Notes: generated from the letters alone by a model not told the origin. Numbered from the stretch's first letter, positions 42,475 to 51,594 are shown. The stretch: DNA of 64,000 nucleotides from Bog-105 sp965277855 (GCA_965277855.1 OZ255847.1:3720001-3784000); one strand, 5' to 3'. Program-made: numbers and translations.

Positions 42475-43131
42475 GTGATTAAACGTAAAATCGCTACCGT
42501 CTGCGCGTTCTGCGTCTTTCTGTCGGGCTGCTCGCTGGTCTATTACAGCGCCATGGAGCATCTCGGCAAACAGAAGCGCGACATTCTGCTGCAGCGGTTG
42601 ATCGCAGTGAAAAAAGATCAGCAGGCCACCCAGGAGCAGTTAAAAACGACCCTGCAGGCCTTTCAGGAAGTGACCGGGTTTCAGGGCGGCAATCTGGAAA
42701 AGGTCTACAACAAGCTCAATAAGGAACTGGAACGCTCGGAGGGCCGCGCCAACAAACTGAAGGGCCGCGTCGATTCGGTCGACCAGGTGGCCCAAAGCAT
42801 GTTCAGCGAGTGGGCAGGCGAAATAAAAGGCATGCACAACACGACTCTGCGGCGTCAAAGCGAAAACTTGCTACTCACGGCTAAGCAGCAGCACACGCAA
42901 TACATGCTCAAAATGCGGCGGACCGAAGAAAACATTCAGCCCGTGCTGGAAGCGTTTCGCGACCAGGTAACGTTCTTAAAACACAACCTAAATGCGCGCG
43001 CGATTAGTTCCCTCAAGAAAACGTCGGCTCAGATTGACGCGCAGGCCGGTTCCCTGATTCGCGACATCGACGCTTCCTCGAAAGAAGCAGATAAGTATAT
43101 TCAGACCCTGTCCAAAGCGGACGCGACGTAG
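42475..43131 (+). CDS. DUF2959 family lipoprotein
   Basis: A 218-residue lipoprotein with lipobox LSGC (C19), so it should be membrane-anchored after lipidation. The rest is almost wholly helical coiled coil (LLQRLIAVKKDQQATQEQLK, RTEENIQPVLEAFRDQV), ending with SSLKKTSAQIDAQAGSLIRDI. This is the DUF2959 pattern. The start is a GTG. It converges with the porin gene across 17 bases. Role unknown. Confidence 0.85.
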   Translation: MIKRKIATVCAFCVFLSGCSLVYYSAMEHLGKQKRDILLQRLIAVKKDQQATQEQLKTTLQAFQEVTGFQGGNLEKVYNKLNKELERSEGRANKLKGRVDSVDQVAQSMFSEWAGEIKGMHNTTLRRQSENLLLTAKQQHTQYMLKMRRTEENIQPVLEAFRDQVTFLKHNLNARAISSLKKTSAQIDAQAGSLIRDIDASSKEADKYIQTLSKADAT

Positions 43132-43148
43132 AAGGGTTCGCCGGGCAG

Positions 43149-44837
43149 CTAGAATTTCCAATCCAGGCCCAACGAAGCACCCATCGGCTTTCCTCCGGCC
43201 CAGCAATGGGGATCGGAAGCAACCAGGCCGCCAGCCGCGGCAAAGGCGTCATGGCAATCGGTCGTCACCGTGCGGCCGCCCGCGCCTAAATCGTAGTGCG
43301 CCGCCGGGCCGTTGCGGGTATAAGCCCAGTCCGCATAGAGGCCCAGTTTTTTCGTCGCCTGGTATTTATAGGCAAACGCAAACATGTTGGCTCTGTTGTC
43401 TGCCTTTAGCCCGCCGGTGGCGTCCGTTCCGGGAATGCCACCAAACGGAGTCGCGTAAGAATCGTTGTGCTGCCCCGGGTCGCCCGGCGCACGGAAGGCG
43501 TGCGCCCAGCCGAAGTTCAGGTTCGTCAGTTTAGTGAGCTGCTGACTCAATGCGAACCAGGTTCCGAGCCGCTGCCGTTCGTTCTGAAACGTCAAATCCG
43601 AAGGCACGTAGCGATGTAGCGTTTCAAAGATGCCGCTCACCGTTGTCTTGGTCGGGAAGATGTACTGCGCTCCAATTTTTCCTGCATCCTCGTCGGCGGT
43701 ATCCTGCAGTGTCAAGAGCTGAGAGATTGCGCTCGGCGAAGCGTACAGGCCGGTGATGTCGCTCGACCGATTTACTTTCTGATGGCGTTCATAGGCTCCG
43801 GCTACATACAGTTTGCCTTTCGTATAAGTGAGGCTGGTGCTGACTGCGTCACTGAACGATCCATCACTGCAAGTCTGCGGGACGATGCCGCCGCTGCCAG
43901 GAATATTGCCACCAGTACAATCGCTTTCGCCCGAGGCGATGTTGTCGCTATTGTCGGCGCGATTTTGCCCGGGCGAGAACAGCGTTGCCAGCGCAAAACC
44001 ATGCCAGTTGGGAGACTCATACCAAATCGAATGATCGAGCCGCGTGCCGAATTCCACACGGTTATCGCCACCCGTATTGCCCATAATGACCTGGTAATCG
44101 CCCAGCATGCCGTAGAACGGATTCATGCGCATGGTCGAGTTCTTGTAGGGCGCATCTGTTTTGCCGATTTTTAAAGCGCCCCACTTCTTGGAGTCGAACC
44201 CCAGGTAAGAGTTGCGCGATGTTAACGCGCCTTTTACCACGTTGCTTTGCGAGCTGTTCGACTCGGCCGTTCCCGGCATGGAAGCGACGTCTACCTGTGA
44301 CTCAAATTGATACACCAGCCGGAACGGCAGACTCCCCAATAATTGAAATCCACGCACGCCGATGTATGAAATGTTCGAGGAAATATCGGGCTGAAATCCG
44401 AGTTTGCCAACCGGTCCAAATCCGTCCGGGCCTACCAGGCCCGAAATGCCTTTGGTGATCACGTCAAAGGAAAGGTCGATATTGCCATAGGGTGTGATCT
44501 GGCCATTGGGCGTCACGAATGTTAGGCTGTCGCCTGGCTTCCGCTCCAGCAGTCCGTGTTTCTTGGTTGTCGAAGACTGCGGCGCACCCGCCAGCAGTGG
44601 CTTCGCTGCAGCCGCAGTCACCACCGGCTGCAGTGCCGGTATGACTGAGCCGACTACCAGCGGCTTCTGCTGCTCTTTGTCCGACACCACTTTCTCAATC
44701 CGTACCTGCAAGGCGTTCATCTGCTGGCGGAGCGCCTGCAATTGCGCCATCAGATCGGCGACTTCGTCGGCATTCATCGCCAACGGCGCTACCAGGGCGC
44801 AAACCGCCGCCAAACAAATTCGTAAATAAGATCTCAT
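43149..44837 (-). CDS. Outer-membrane porin with N-terminal coiled coil
   Basis: I place the start at the ATG at 44837, which has AGGA five bases before it and begins a signal peptide (YLRICLAAVCALVAPLAMNA). A short coiled coil follows (VADLMAQLQALRQQMNALQV), typical of trimeric porins whose helices reach the peptidoglycan. The remaining 480 residues are beta-barrel, with alternating aromatic strands such as YGNIDLSFDVITKG and PFRLVYQFESQVDVA. The last residue is Phe (LGLDWKF), the usual BAM recognition signal. 562 residues. Substrate unknown. Confidence 0.88.
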   Translation of the reverse strand: MRSYLRICLAAVCALVAPLAMNADEVADLMAQLQALRQQMNALQVRIEKVVSDKEQQKPLVVGSVIPALQPVVTAAAAKPLLAGAPQSSTTKKHGLLERKPGDSLTFVTPNGQITPYGNIDLSFDVITKGISGLVGPDGFGPVGKLGFQPDISSNISYIGVRGFQLLGSLPFRLVYQFESQVDVASMPGTAESNSSQSNVVKGALTSRNSYLGFDSKKWGALKIGKTDAPYKNSTMRMNPFYGMLGDYQVIMGNTGGDNRVEFGTRLDHSIWYESPNWHGFALATLFSPGQNRADNSDNIASGESDCTGGNIPGSGGIVPQTCSDGSFSDAVSTSLTYTKGKLYVAGAYERHQKVNRSSDITGLYASPSAISQLLTLQDTADEDAGKIGAQYIFPTKTTVSGIFETLHRYVPSDLTFQNERQRLGTWFALSQQLTKLTNLNFGWAHAFRAPGDPGQHNDSYATPFGGIPGTDATGGLKADNRANMFAFAYKYQATKKLGLYADWAYTRNGPAAHYDLGAGGRTVTTDCHDAFAAAGGLVASDPHCWAGGKPMGASLGLDWKF

Positions 44838-45047
44838 TGTTGTCCTGTTTCTGCTGTGCACACCCGCTCGCGAATCGCCCGGATTTCTCGACAGGCGCGC
44901 GAAACAGTCCACCATCCTGGATTGGTGCTACAAGATCTGTCGCGGCATCCACCACAAAATCTCGCTGAGAAAAGTCGGCCGGCGCTCCGTACTTTGTTAG
45001 CGAATGCGCGACGCCTCGCAGTGAGCGGCGCTGCCTGCTCTAGACTT

Positions 45048-46475
45048 ATGACGAAATTCGAGAACTGGTCCATCGCAACCAGAGTGTCGGCGTTAAGCGC
45101 TGTCTTAATTGCCATTGCCTGCGCGACCAGCCTGGTGTGCGTAACCAGCACCCGCAAATTGCTCGGAAACCTGAACGGCATCGCGACTGTTTCCGTTCCA
45201 AATGTGCAGCAGATTACTGCGATTCAGGCGCTTGGCTTAGAGTTTCGAGGCACCAGTCTTCTGATGGGAACGCCCGGTCTTTCTGTGGGTTATAAAACCA
45301 AACAGCTGGCCCACCTGAAAGAGTTGCGCTCTGAAATTCTGCAGCGTGTCCAGAAATATGGCGGCGTTGTTTCTTTGGAAGAGCGCCCCACCTATCAGCA
45401 CCTGCAAACCGCTACCGGAACTTTCGTCAAAACACTCGATCACTTTCTCGAGTTAAGTTTGAGCGGCCATAGCGTTCAGGCCGGAGCATTCTGGTCGAGC
45501 GTCGGCGGCGCCATATCAAAAGCTTTCCGCAAAGCGCTGGAAGATGAAGTCACGGTAAATGAGCGATTGAACGAGCAGCACCTCGAGTCCGGCCTCTCGG
45601 CCGGCCGGTTAGCAACCAGGCTTTCCTGGAGCCTACTGTTGCTCTCCGCGCTGTTGGGAGTAGCGTTAACGCTGCTCATAGTGCGGGGAATCACGCGAGC
45701 GCTGAACGCTGCCGTCCACAACCTGCGCCGCGCCGCCGAACAGGTGGCCAGCGCATCGAATGAAGTGGCGGCGGCGAGTTATGACCTGGCCGAAAAGTCG
45801 AGCACGCAGGCCGCATCGCTCGAGCAGACCTCCGCTGCCGGCGAAGACGTGACACGCACGGCGCGCCGCAATGCCGCTAATTGCCAAACCGCAGCCTCGC
45901 TCATGCAGGAGACCGCTACGGTGGTAGCTGAAGCGAACCGGAGACTGGATGGCACGTTAACCAGCATGGCGGAGATCACCGCTTCGAGCGAGCGCATCGC
46001 CAAGGTCATCAAGGTGATCGACGAAATTGCCTTCCAGACCAACATTCTGGCTTTGAACGCCGCAGTAGAAGCGGCCCGCGCCGGACAGTACGGCGCAGGC
46101 TTCGCCGTGGTTGCCGACGAGGTGCGCAGCCTCGCCGCACGCTGCGCCCGCGCCGCCGAGGAGATCGCGAACTCCATCGGCGAATCGGTCACCAATGCCT
46201 CTACCGGGAAAATACGCCTCGATCAAGCCGCCGAGTCGGTACACAACCTGGGTGCAAGTGCGCTCAAAGTAAAGGAGCTGGTAGGACAAGTCGATACCGA
46301 CGCCCAGGGTCAGACGGCGTGCATCGATCAGATCGCACAAGCCGTTCTACAGATCGAGCAGACCACCCAGCACACGGCGGCCATGGCAGAACAAAGTGCC
46401 TCGGCCAGCGCCGAGCTCAAAGCCCAGGCCAGCGCGATGGAAGATGTTGTGGGACTACTCGAAGCCTTGATTTAG
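45048..46475 (+). CDS. Methyl-accepting chemotaxis protein
   Basis: A 475-residue chemoreceptor. Helix 1 lies at about 10-32, a four-helix-bundle periplasmic sensor of about 150 residues follows, then helix 2 at about 195-213. A HAMP region comes next (RGITRALNAAVHNLRRAAEQ). The cytoplasmic signalling domain has the highly conserved tip IDEIAFQTNILALNAAVEAA. The start at 45048 removes an upstream open stretch that shows no homology. It is divergent from the porin gene. The ligand is unknown. No other chemotaxis gene is in the window. Confidence 0.92.
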   Translation: MTKFENWSIATRVSALSAVLIAIACATSLVCVTSTRKLLGNLNGIATVSVPNVQQITAIQALGLEFRGTSLLMGTPGLSVGYKTKQLAHLKELRSEILQRVQKYGGVVSLEERPTYQHLQTATGTFVKTLDHFLELSLSGHSVQAGAFWSSVGGAISKAFRKALEDEVTVNERLNEQHLESGLSAGRLATRLSWSLLLLSALLGVALTLLIVRGITRALNAAVHNLRRAAEQVASASNEVAAASYDLAEKSSTQAASLEQTSAAGEDVTRTARRNAANCQTAASLMQETATVVAEANRRLDGTLTSMAEITASSERIAKVIKVIDEIAFQTNILALNAAVEAARAGQYGAGFAVVADEVRSLAARCARAAEEIANSIGESVTNASTGKIRLDQAAESVHNLGASALKVKELVGQVDTDAQGQTACIDQIAQAVLQIEQTTQHTAAMAEQSASASAELKAQASAMEDVVGLLEALI

Positions 46476-46510
46476 CAGCCAGTACGTTCCCACAGCCCCA
46501 GAAAGTTGGC

Positions 46511-46539
46511 TTGACTTATTTAAGTCGCTTCGGTATGAT
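46511..46539 (+). promoter_or_regulatory. Leaderless promoter and palindromic operator of vapBC
   Basis: TTGACT (46511-46516) and TATGAT (46534-46539) are 17 bases apart. The expected transcription start is 46546, exactly the A of the vapB ATG, so the mRNA would be leaderless. A perfect palindrome with arms GACTTA and TAAGTC (46513-46526, two-base centre TT) overlaps the -35 box and could be the site of autorepression by the antitoxin. Confidence 0.7.
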
Positions 46540-46545
46540 TTGCTC

Positions 46546-46797
46546 ATGAAGCCGGACTCGATACGCACAAGTATTGACCTGCCCCGCGATTTGCACCGGC
46601 GGCTGCACGAGCTTGCGGCACAGCGCGGTTGTTCGGCGCGACAGTTAATTTTGCAGAGCATCGAAAGTTCCTTAGTATCATCCGGCCGCCAGCGACCCAG
46701 GAAACGACTAAGCCTCGATACTCCCCTCGTGCCACTTACAGGCAAACCAATAAATTTAACTGACGATCAGATCTATGCCGGCCTTGAGTTTCCCTGA
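46546..46797 (+). CDS. VapB-type ribbon-helix-helix antitoxin
   Basis: An 83-residue antitoxin. The ribbon-helix-helix part is SIRTSIDLPRDLHRRLHELA with SARQLILQSIESSL. The toxin-binding tail is basic and then Pro/Leu-rich (RPRKRLSLDTPLVPL) and ends in DDQIYAGLEFP. I chose the ATG at 46546 over an upstream TTG because it coincides with the predicted transcription start. The last 23 bases overlap the toxin gene. Confidence 0.83.
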   Translation: MKPDSIRTSIDLPRDLHRRLHELAAQRGCSARQLILQSIESSLVSSGRQRPRKRLSLDTPLVPLTGKPINLTDDQIYAGLEFP

Positions 46798-47218
46798 CGT
46801 CAACGTCTGGATGGCAGCGCTGCTGCCTGAGCACTCTCACCATCAGATCGCTAAATCCTGGTGGCAATCCAATGACTTCGATTCCCTCTGTTTCACTCGT
46901 ATCACGCAGATCAGCGTTTTACGGCTGCTCACAACTGCGGCTGTAATGAACGGAAAGCCACTCACAATGAGAGCCGCTTGGAAGACATACGATCGATTGT
47001 TCGCAGATGATCGCGTGTCGTACATGCCGGACGCTTCAGGAATAGACCGCTTCTTCCGCCTCTACGCTTCGGAAAATGTCGCCTCGCCGAAGGTTTGGGC
47101 TGATTCCTGGCTGCTTGCTATGGCTGAAATCCATGACGGAACAGTGATCACGTTCGACATGCGGTTAGCGTCGCAGACTAATTCGGCTGCCAGAGAACGT
47201 TGCTTGCTCCTCACGTAA
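46775..47218 (+). CDS. VapC-type PIN-domain toxin
   Basis: A 147-residue PIN-domain ribonuclease of the group found with ribbon-helix-helix antitoxins. Acidic active-site residues are D8 (FPDVNVWMA), a middle acidic region (ADSWLLAMAEI) and the C-terminal VITFDMRL. The segments FTRITQISVLRLLTT and MRAAWKTYDRLFADDRV are typical for the family. VapC toxins usually cut tRNA or rRNA. Overlap with the antitoxin gene is 23 bases. The pair lies at the edge of a likely element remnant. Confidence 0.87.
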   Translation: MPALSFPDVNVWMAALLPEHSHHQIAKSWWQSNDFDSLCFTRITQISVLRLLTTAAVMNGKPLTMRAAWKTYDRLFADDRVSYMPDASGIDRFFRLYASENVASPKVWADSWLLAMAEIHDGTVITFDMRLASQTNSAARERCLLLT

Positions 47219-47396
47219 GCTTCTGCCGGAGCTGAGAATGCGCACTGAGGTATCGGCTTCGAATCAGGTTTGGGAGACCGGCAATGCTGCAAGACTCGCA
47301 AGTACTTGGGAAAGCGGCGGGATTGGCCGGGTTGGATGTTGCATTGCGCCAAGCATTTATAACCGAGATGAAGGCAATGAACAGCGGTGAGTGCCA

Positions 47397-47786
47397 ATGA
47401 ACGGATGGAGGGAACGTGCGGGTGACATCGCCGTTTATATCGCCGCGGCGGTTGCGTTCGCGGCTGGTCTCGTCTGGTACGCCTCTGCGTCAGGTCCGAA
47501 TGGGGCTGACCTATTCGTTCGCTGGGGAGGTTTGGCCCTTAACACGGCAATCCTGTTCGGTTACCTAGTCAAAGACAGTAGACGAAACTGGAACGCACTT
47601 GCGTTCTGGGCGCTCACAGTAGCTATGCTGTCTGCACACCTCGTCCTGTTCACGTTGGTCCTCCTTCACACGCAGGAATGGAAGGTACTCTGGTTTCTCG
47701 CCATGTACCCCATAGAAATTCCCCTTTTTCTCTTCTTTCGGGATCGAGTAATCACTATGGACCCCCCTACTCATCGAATGCGATGA
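47397..47786 (+). CDS. Small membrane protein, hypothetical
   Basis: A protein of about 129 residues with three or four transmembrane segments (AVYIAAAVAFAAGLVWYA, GGLALNTAILFGYL, LAFWALTVAMLSAHLVLF and LWFLAMYPIEIPLFLFF). The start could be the GTG at 47391 or the ATG at 47397. The stop overlaps the ATG of the integrase remnant (ATGA). No family is recognised. Confidence 0.6.
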   Translation: MNGWRERAGDIAVYIAAAVAFAAGLVWYASASGPNGADLFVRWGGLALNTAILFGYLVKDSRRNWNALAFWALTVAMLSAHLVLFTLVLLHTQEWKVLWFLAMYPIEIPLFLFFRDRVITMDPPTHRMR

Positions 47787-48202
47787 GCATTGTAGTTCCG
47801 CCAAAGAACGTGGCGGCCCTGGACTGGCTTTCGAATGATTACTTACGGCAAGACTGTATTCGGATCAGCGACCTTCTGGAAACTTGGGTAGCCAGCCTTG
47901 TCTCGGCCAAGGACGACGCCTGGTTGTTTCCAGCGGCGACGTTGAGCACTCCGATGCGGCTAAATAACTTGTGGCGGAGAAATTTCGTTCCAAAGCTAAA
48001 GCCGATCGGTTTGACGTGGGCAACCTTCCAGGTCATGAGAAGATCGTTTGCCACTTTCGCGAAGCAAGCCGAGATCGACGCTCACACCCGTTGTGCTCAC
48101 ATGGTGAATAGCGTGGATGTAAACGAAAACGAATACGCCGTCAGCAGCTTTGAAGCTCGTCTGGCGACGGTTCGAAAATTGGAGTCTGCGGTTGGGTTTT
48201 GA
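47783..48202 (+). pseudogene. Tyrosine recombinase (integrase) remnant, catalytic C-terminal part only
   Basis: A 139-residue fragment that matches only the end of a phage-type integrase. It has WLFPAATLSTPMRLNNLWRR, the box-II region TFQVMRRSFATFAKQ with the catalytic Arg, and DVNENEYA with a candidate nucleophile Tyr. The His before that Tyr appears in a changed context (CAHMVNS where a G-H-T-type motif is expected). The whole N-terminal core-binding domain is missing. It points toward the 3' end of the tRNA-Gly 130 bases away, the usual layout for an element inserted in a tRNA gene. Confidence 0.7.
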
Positions 48203-48328
48203 CCGCAGCCGGGCACCGATTGGGCTCTCCGCAACCGTAAACTAAACGAGGAATTTGGGGTCAGAAGGTTTAACGGATTAATTGGATTAACGGCGGGATT
48301 GAGTGGATTTGCTAAGTGCGTGAAAAAA

Positions 48329-48404
48329 TGGAGCGGGAGACCGGGTTCGAACCGGCGACATCGACCTTGGCAAGGTCGCACTCTACCAGCTGAGTTACTC
48401 CCGC
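48329..48404 (-). tRNA. tRNA-Gly (anticodon GCC)
   Basis: The minus strand folds as a complete cloverleaf. The acceptor arms are GCGGGAG and CTCCCGC, the anticodon stem is CGACC/GGTCG around the loop TTGCCAA (anticodon GCC), and the T arm contains GGTTCGAACCC. The discriminator is U, as in bacterial glycine tRNAs, and CCA is encoded. The 3' end faces the integrase remnant. Confidence 0.95.
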
Positions 48405-48604
48405 TTGCTGGTCAATTCACATTTTCGAACGTTCTTGTTGCGAAGTCAATTCATGTGATTGCAATCGAGTGGTTTAGTGCGGTTTCGGGTTTGAAAACAG
48501 GCTATTGAGACCGCTTCGGCCCGTGGTGTCAAGCACTATAAGTGCTTCTCCTATACAGACTTAGACAGCCGTCAGTTTTCTCTATCAAAAACAAAAGCCT
48601 GTGT

Positions 48605-48762
48605 TAGACTGAACTTTCCGAAGAACGGAAAGAGTTCCCCCAGAAGCAAGTCTGCTGCCTTGCGCAGCAGCTCATCACACACAGAATCCGCCTGCTCACT
48701 CTTTTCCACAGCAAGTGGAAAAGATGTGGGAAATCTTTGCGTTCTCGGGAGTAGAGGAGTGA
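48605..48762 (+). promoter_or_regulatory. dnaA leader / origin-type region with three perfect hairpins
   Basis: Three perfect inverted repeats, each with a five-base loop, lie in a row: arms CTTTCCG/CGGAAAG (48614-48632, loop AAGAA), CTGCTGC/GCAGCAG (48652-48670, loop CTTGC) and CTTTTCCAC/GTGGAAAAG (48701-48723, loop AGCAA). The third contains TTTTCCACA (48702-48710), which fits the DnaA-box consensus TTWTNCACA. An extended -10-like TGTGTTAGACT ends at 48610. Upstream, 48405-48604 is AT-richer and shows no gene. GAGGAG stands three bases before the dnaA GTG. Confidence 0.6.
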
Positions 48763-50127
48763 GTGCCGTTGGTTGATGCGTGGGAACAAATCAAAGGTTG
48801 GCTGTCCACACGGCTCGGCGCGGGAGCATACGAGAACTGGCTGGCACAAACCTCATTGGCGTCCTTGCGCGATGGCGAACTCACGGTTCGGGTACCTAAC
48901 GAAACAACCGAGGCCTGGATCCGGCAGGAATACACGTCCCATATCCGGGGCGCGATCCAGGAGTTGAATCTGCCGGTCCGCCGCATCCGATACGAGATTG
49001 AAGCCTTATCGACCGCGGCCGTGGCCGGCGGCGGCGCGGGTGGTTTCACCGCGAGTGCGCATACGCCAACCCGCTTAGCGGTAGCCGCCGAACCACTTTT
49101 CGAAAACACCGCAGCCTGGCTCAACCCGCGCTTGACCTTTGATACCTACGTGGTTGGCTCTTCCAACCAGTTGGCGCACGCCGCCGCGCAAGCTGTCGCC
49201 AGCATGCCCTCCCGCAGCTACAACCCGCTCTTCATCTACGGCGGTGTAGGTATCGGAAAGACCCACTTGATGCATGCCATCGGGCGCAGCCTGCTTGACC
49301 ATTACGGCGGATTGAATGTGGTTTACACTTCGAGCGAGCGTTTTATGAACGAGATGATCTCGTCGATTAAGCTCGATCGCATGTCGCTCTTTCACCGCCA
49401 CTATCGTTCAGCGGACGTACTGCTGATTGACGATATCCACGTCATCGCCGGCAAGGAGCGTACCCAGGAAGAGTTCTTCCATACCTTCAACGAACTGTAT
49501 GACCACCGCAAGCAAATTGTGCTTTCGAGCGATTCAGCGCCGAATCAGCTCTCCGGCCTGGTAGAGCGGTTGCGCTCGCGTTTCGAGTGGGGCTTGATGG
49601 TGGACGTACAGGCGCCTGACCTCGAAACCAAAATGGCCATTCTAGACAAGCGGGCCGAGGCAGAAGGTGTGGCGCTGCCGCAGGATGTGCGCATCTTCAT
49701 TGCGACCAAAACCAAATCGAATGTGCGCGAGTTAGAGGGAGCACTGACCCGGTTGATCGCTGTTTCCTCCCTCACCGGGCAGCCCATCACTCTCGCCATG
49801 GCCCAGCAGACGTTGAAGCATTTAAACACCAGTCCGGAGCGCAAGATTTCGGTGGAGTCGATCTTGCGTGCGGTGGCCGAGTGTTTTTCCATGCAGCCAG
49901 CGCAACTGAAAATTAAAAGCAACACCCGCCAGATTGCTTATCCGAGGCAGATTGCGATGTATCTGGTGAAGGAACTAACGCACGCCTCGTTACCTGAAAT
50001 TGGACGGTATTTCGGTGGGAAACACCACACCACGGTTTTGCATTCGGTACAGAAGATTGACGATCTCCGCCAGCGCGATGAAGATCTGAACAGTCTTATC
50101 CAGAAGCTAACAGACGGGCTGCAATAG
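48763..50127 (+). CDS. dnaA: Chromosomal replication initiator protein DnaA
   Basis: DnaA binds origin boxes and opens the duplex to start replication. Its 454 residues have domain I (about 1-85), a short Gly/Ala linker (85-110), the AAA+ domain with Walker A GGVGIGKTH (160-168) and Walker B LLIDDIHVI, and the DNA-binding domain with the signature IGRYFGGKHHTTVLHSVQKI. The start is a GTG with GAGGAG three bases away; a TTG two codons later would have better spacing. dnaN and gyrB follow, the common origin-proximal order. Confidence 0.97.
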   Translation: MPLVDAWEQIKGWLSTRLGAGAYENWLAQTSLASLRDGELTVRVPNETTEAWIRQEYTSHIRGAIQELNLPVRRIRYEIEALSTAAVAGGGAGGFTASAHTPTRLAVAAEPLFENTAAWLNPRLTFDTYVVGSSNQLAHAAAQAVASMPSRSYNPLFIYGGVGIGKTHLMHAIGRSLLDHYGGLNVVYTSSERFMNEMISSIKLDRMSLFHRHYRSADVLLIDDIHVIAGKERTQEEFFHTFNELYDHRKQIVLSSDSAPNQLSGLVERLRSRFEWGLMVDVQAPDLETKMAILDKRAEAEGVALPQDVRIFIATKTKSNVRELEGALTRLIAVSSLTGQPITLAMAQQTLKHLNTSPERKISVESILRAVAECFSMQPAQLKIKSNTRQIAYPRQIAMYLVKELTHASLPEIGRYFGGKHHTTVLHSVQKIDDLRQRDEDLNSLIQKLTDGLQ

Positions 50128-50392
50128 AGTTATGTTGACCTTTCACAGCCCTGCCGGAGACAATCCTGTGACCACCTGTTCAAGAATTCGCTTCAGGCCA
50201 GTTTGGCAGAATCCACCCGCCCGAAATCCACAGGCTGAAATTGCTGCAAGCTGTATTTTTTGCTATAATTTAGAAGGAATTCAACATTTCCACAGCTCCT
50301 ACTAAGACGGTTCTTTACTAGTACTTATAGAAGACAGGACTAGGAAGAATAAGTGCATTTGGACTAAGGATCCTCTCAGACAAAGAATCAAC
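50128..50392 (+). promoter_or_regulatory. dnaA-dnaN intergenic region with dnaN promoter
   Basis: TTGCTG (50241-50246) and TATAAT (50264-50269) are 17 bases apart, with TG two bases before the -10 box, giving a strong promoter. Transcription would start near 50276, leaving a leader of about 117 bases before dnaN. Weak DnaA-box-like sequences AAATCCACA (50224) and ATTTCCACA (50286) flank it, each with two mismatches. No gene is seen in the gap. Confidence 0.65.
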
Positions 50393-51505
50393 ATGGAATT
50401 CTCGGTCAGCAAGTCAGATCTCGTACGCGAACTCGGGTTAACGCAAGGAGTTGTAGAAAGAAAAACGACTATTCCGATCCTGTCGAACATTCTGGTCGAA
50501 ACCGATCAGGACCAGGTATGGCTGACGGCCACCGATCTCGAACTGGGCATTCGCTGTTCGTGTCCGGCGCGCGTGAAGAAGGAAGGCGCGGGCACCATTC
50601 CGGCGCGGAAACTGCTTGACTATGTGCGACTGTTGCCGGATGCCGATGTGCAAGTTAAGCTGGCGGAGAATCAGTGGGCGAGTTTTGTCTGCGGGCGGTC
50701 CCGGACACGCATTGCCGGGATGTCTCGCGAGAGTTTTCCGGAGTTGCCGCAAATGCCGGATGTGCTGGCGGAGATTCCGCTGGCCGTCTTGTCACAGATG
50801 ATCTCGTCGACCATCTTTGCGATTTCATCGGAAGAATCCCGCTTCACGTTAAATGGGGCGCTGTTGATTCTGAAGGAGACCGGTCTCGTGATGGTCGCAA
50901 CCGACGGACACCGTTTATCGCTGGTGGAACGAACTATCAATCTGCCGGGTTTGACAGGCTCCTATCGCGCTCTGCTGCCCAAGAAAGCCATGAGCGAGAT
51001 TCAGAAGCTGGCGAATGACGACGACACGAAGAAGATCGAATTTTCCGGCAATGACAACCACCTGTTTTTTCGTATCGACAAGCGTCTGCTTTTGAGTCGC
51101 AAGCTGACCGGAAATTTCCCCGACTACGAACGCGTTCTGCCGAAGGATCATCCCTACACGCTCGTGATTCAGCGCGATGAACTTAAGGCATCGATTGAGC
51201 GAGTCGCGCAATTCGCCGATGAGCGTTCGCGGGCCATCCGCATTCAGGTGGTGAAGGGCGAACTGAAAGTTCATTCGTCGATTTCGGAAACCGGCGAAAG
51301 TGAAGAGACGATTCCGGTGGAACACGATGGAGAGAACGTCGAGATCGGCTTCAACGCACAATACCTGCTCGACTTCCTGCGCACCGTGGATGGCGCGGAA
51401 GTGGAGTTTCGCTTCAAAGATTCCAATAGCGCAGGCGAATTGCGCCCGCATACCGGCGCGCCCGACACAGTGTATCGCTATGTCGTGATGCCCATGCGTA
51501 TCTGA
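50393..51505 (+). CDS. dnaN: DNA polymerase III beta sliding clamp
   Basis: The ring-shaped clamp that tethers the polymerase to DNA. The 370 residues fold as three similar domains: EFSVSKSDLVRELGLTQGVV at the start, then the central FTLNGALLILKE, then DELKASIERVAQFADE. The C-terminal VYRYVVMPMRI is typical of the family (usually ending M-P-M-R-L). The ATG has no strong ribosome-binding site close by. It lies between dnaA and gyrB. Confidence 0.96.
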   Translation: MEFSVSKSDLVRELGLTQGVVERKTTIPILSNILVETDQDQVWLTATDLELGIRCSCPARVKKEGAGTIPARKLLDYVRLLPDADVQVKLAENQWASFVCGRSRTRIAGMSRESFPELPQMPDVLAEIPLAVLSQMISSTIFAISSEESRFTLNGALLILKETGLVMVATDGHRLSLVERTINLPGLTGSYRALLPKKAMSEIQKLANDDDTKKIEFSGNDNHLFFRIDKRLLLSRKLTGNFPDYERVLPKDHPYTLVIQRDELKASIERVAQFADERSRAIRIQVVKGELKVHSSISETGESEETIPVEHDGENVEIGFNAQYLLDFLRTVDGAEVEFRFKDSNSAGELRPHTGAPDTVYRYVVMPMRI

Positions 51506-51594
51506 TACGCGATTGAGGGCTTTAAAGAAGAGAAAGGTTGCAGGTCCGCGGAGTAAATCTCACGCGCGATCCGGCAATACGTGGTTTAAAAAGT

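Noticed and set aside
47272..47281. A ten-base match (GGGAGACCGG) to the tRNA-Gly 3' part at 48335-48344, as a possible att site
   Set aside because: Ten bases in G+C-rich DNA can occur by chance, and the match does not extend to the tRNA end.
48097..48381. A 94-codon minus-strand frame
   Set aside because: It runs through the tRNA-Gly gene and the integrase remnant and has no family match.
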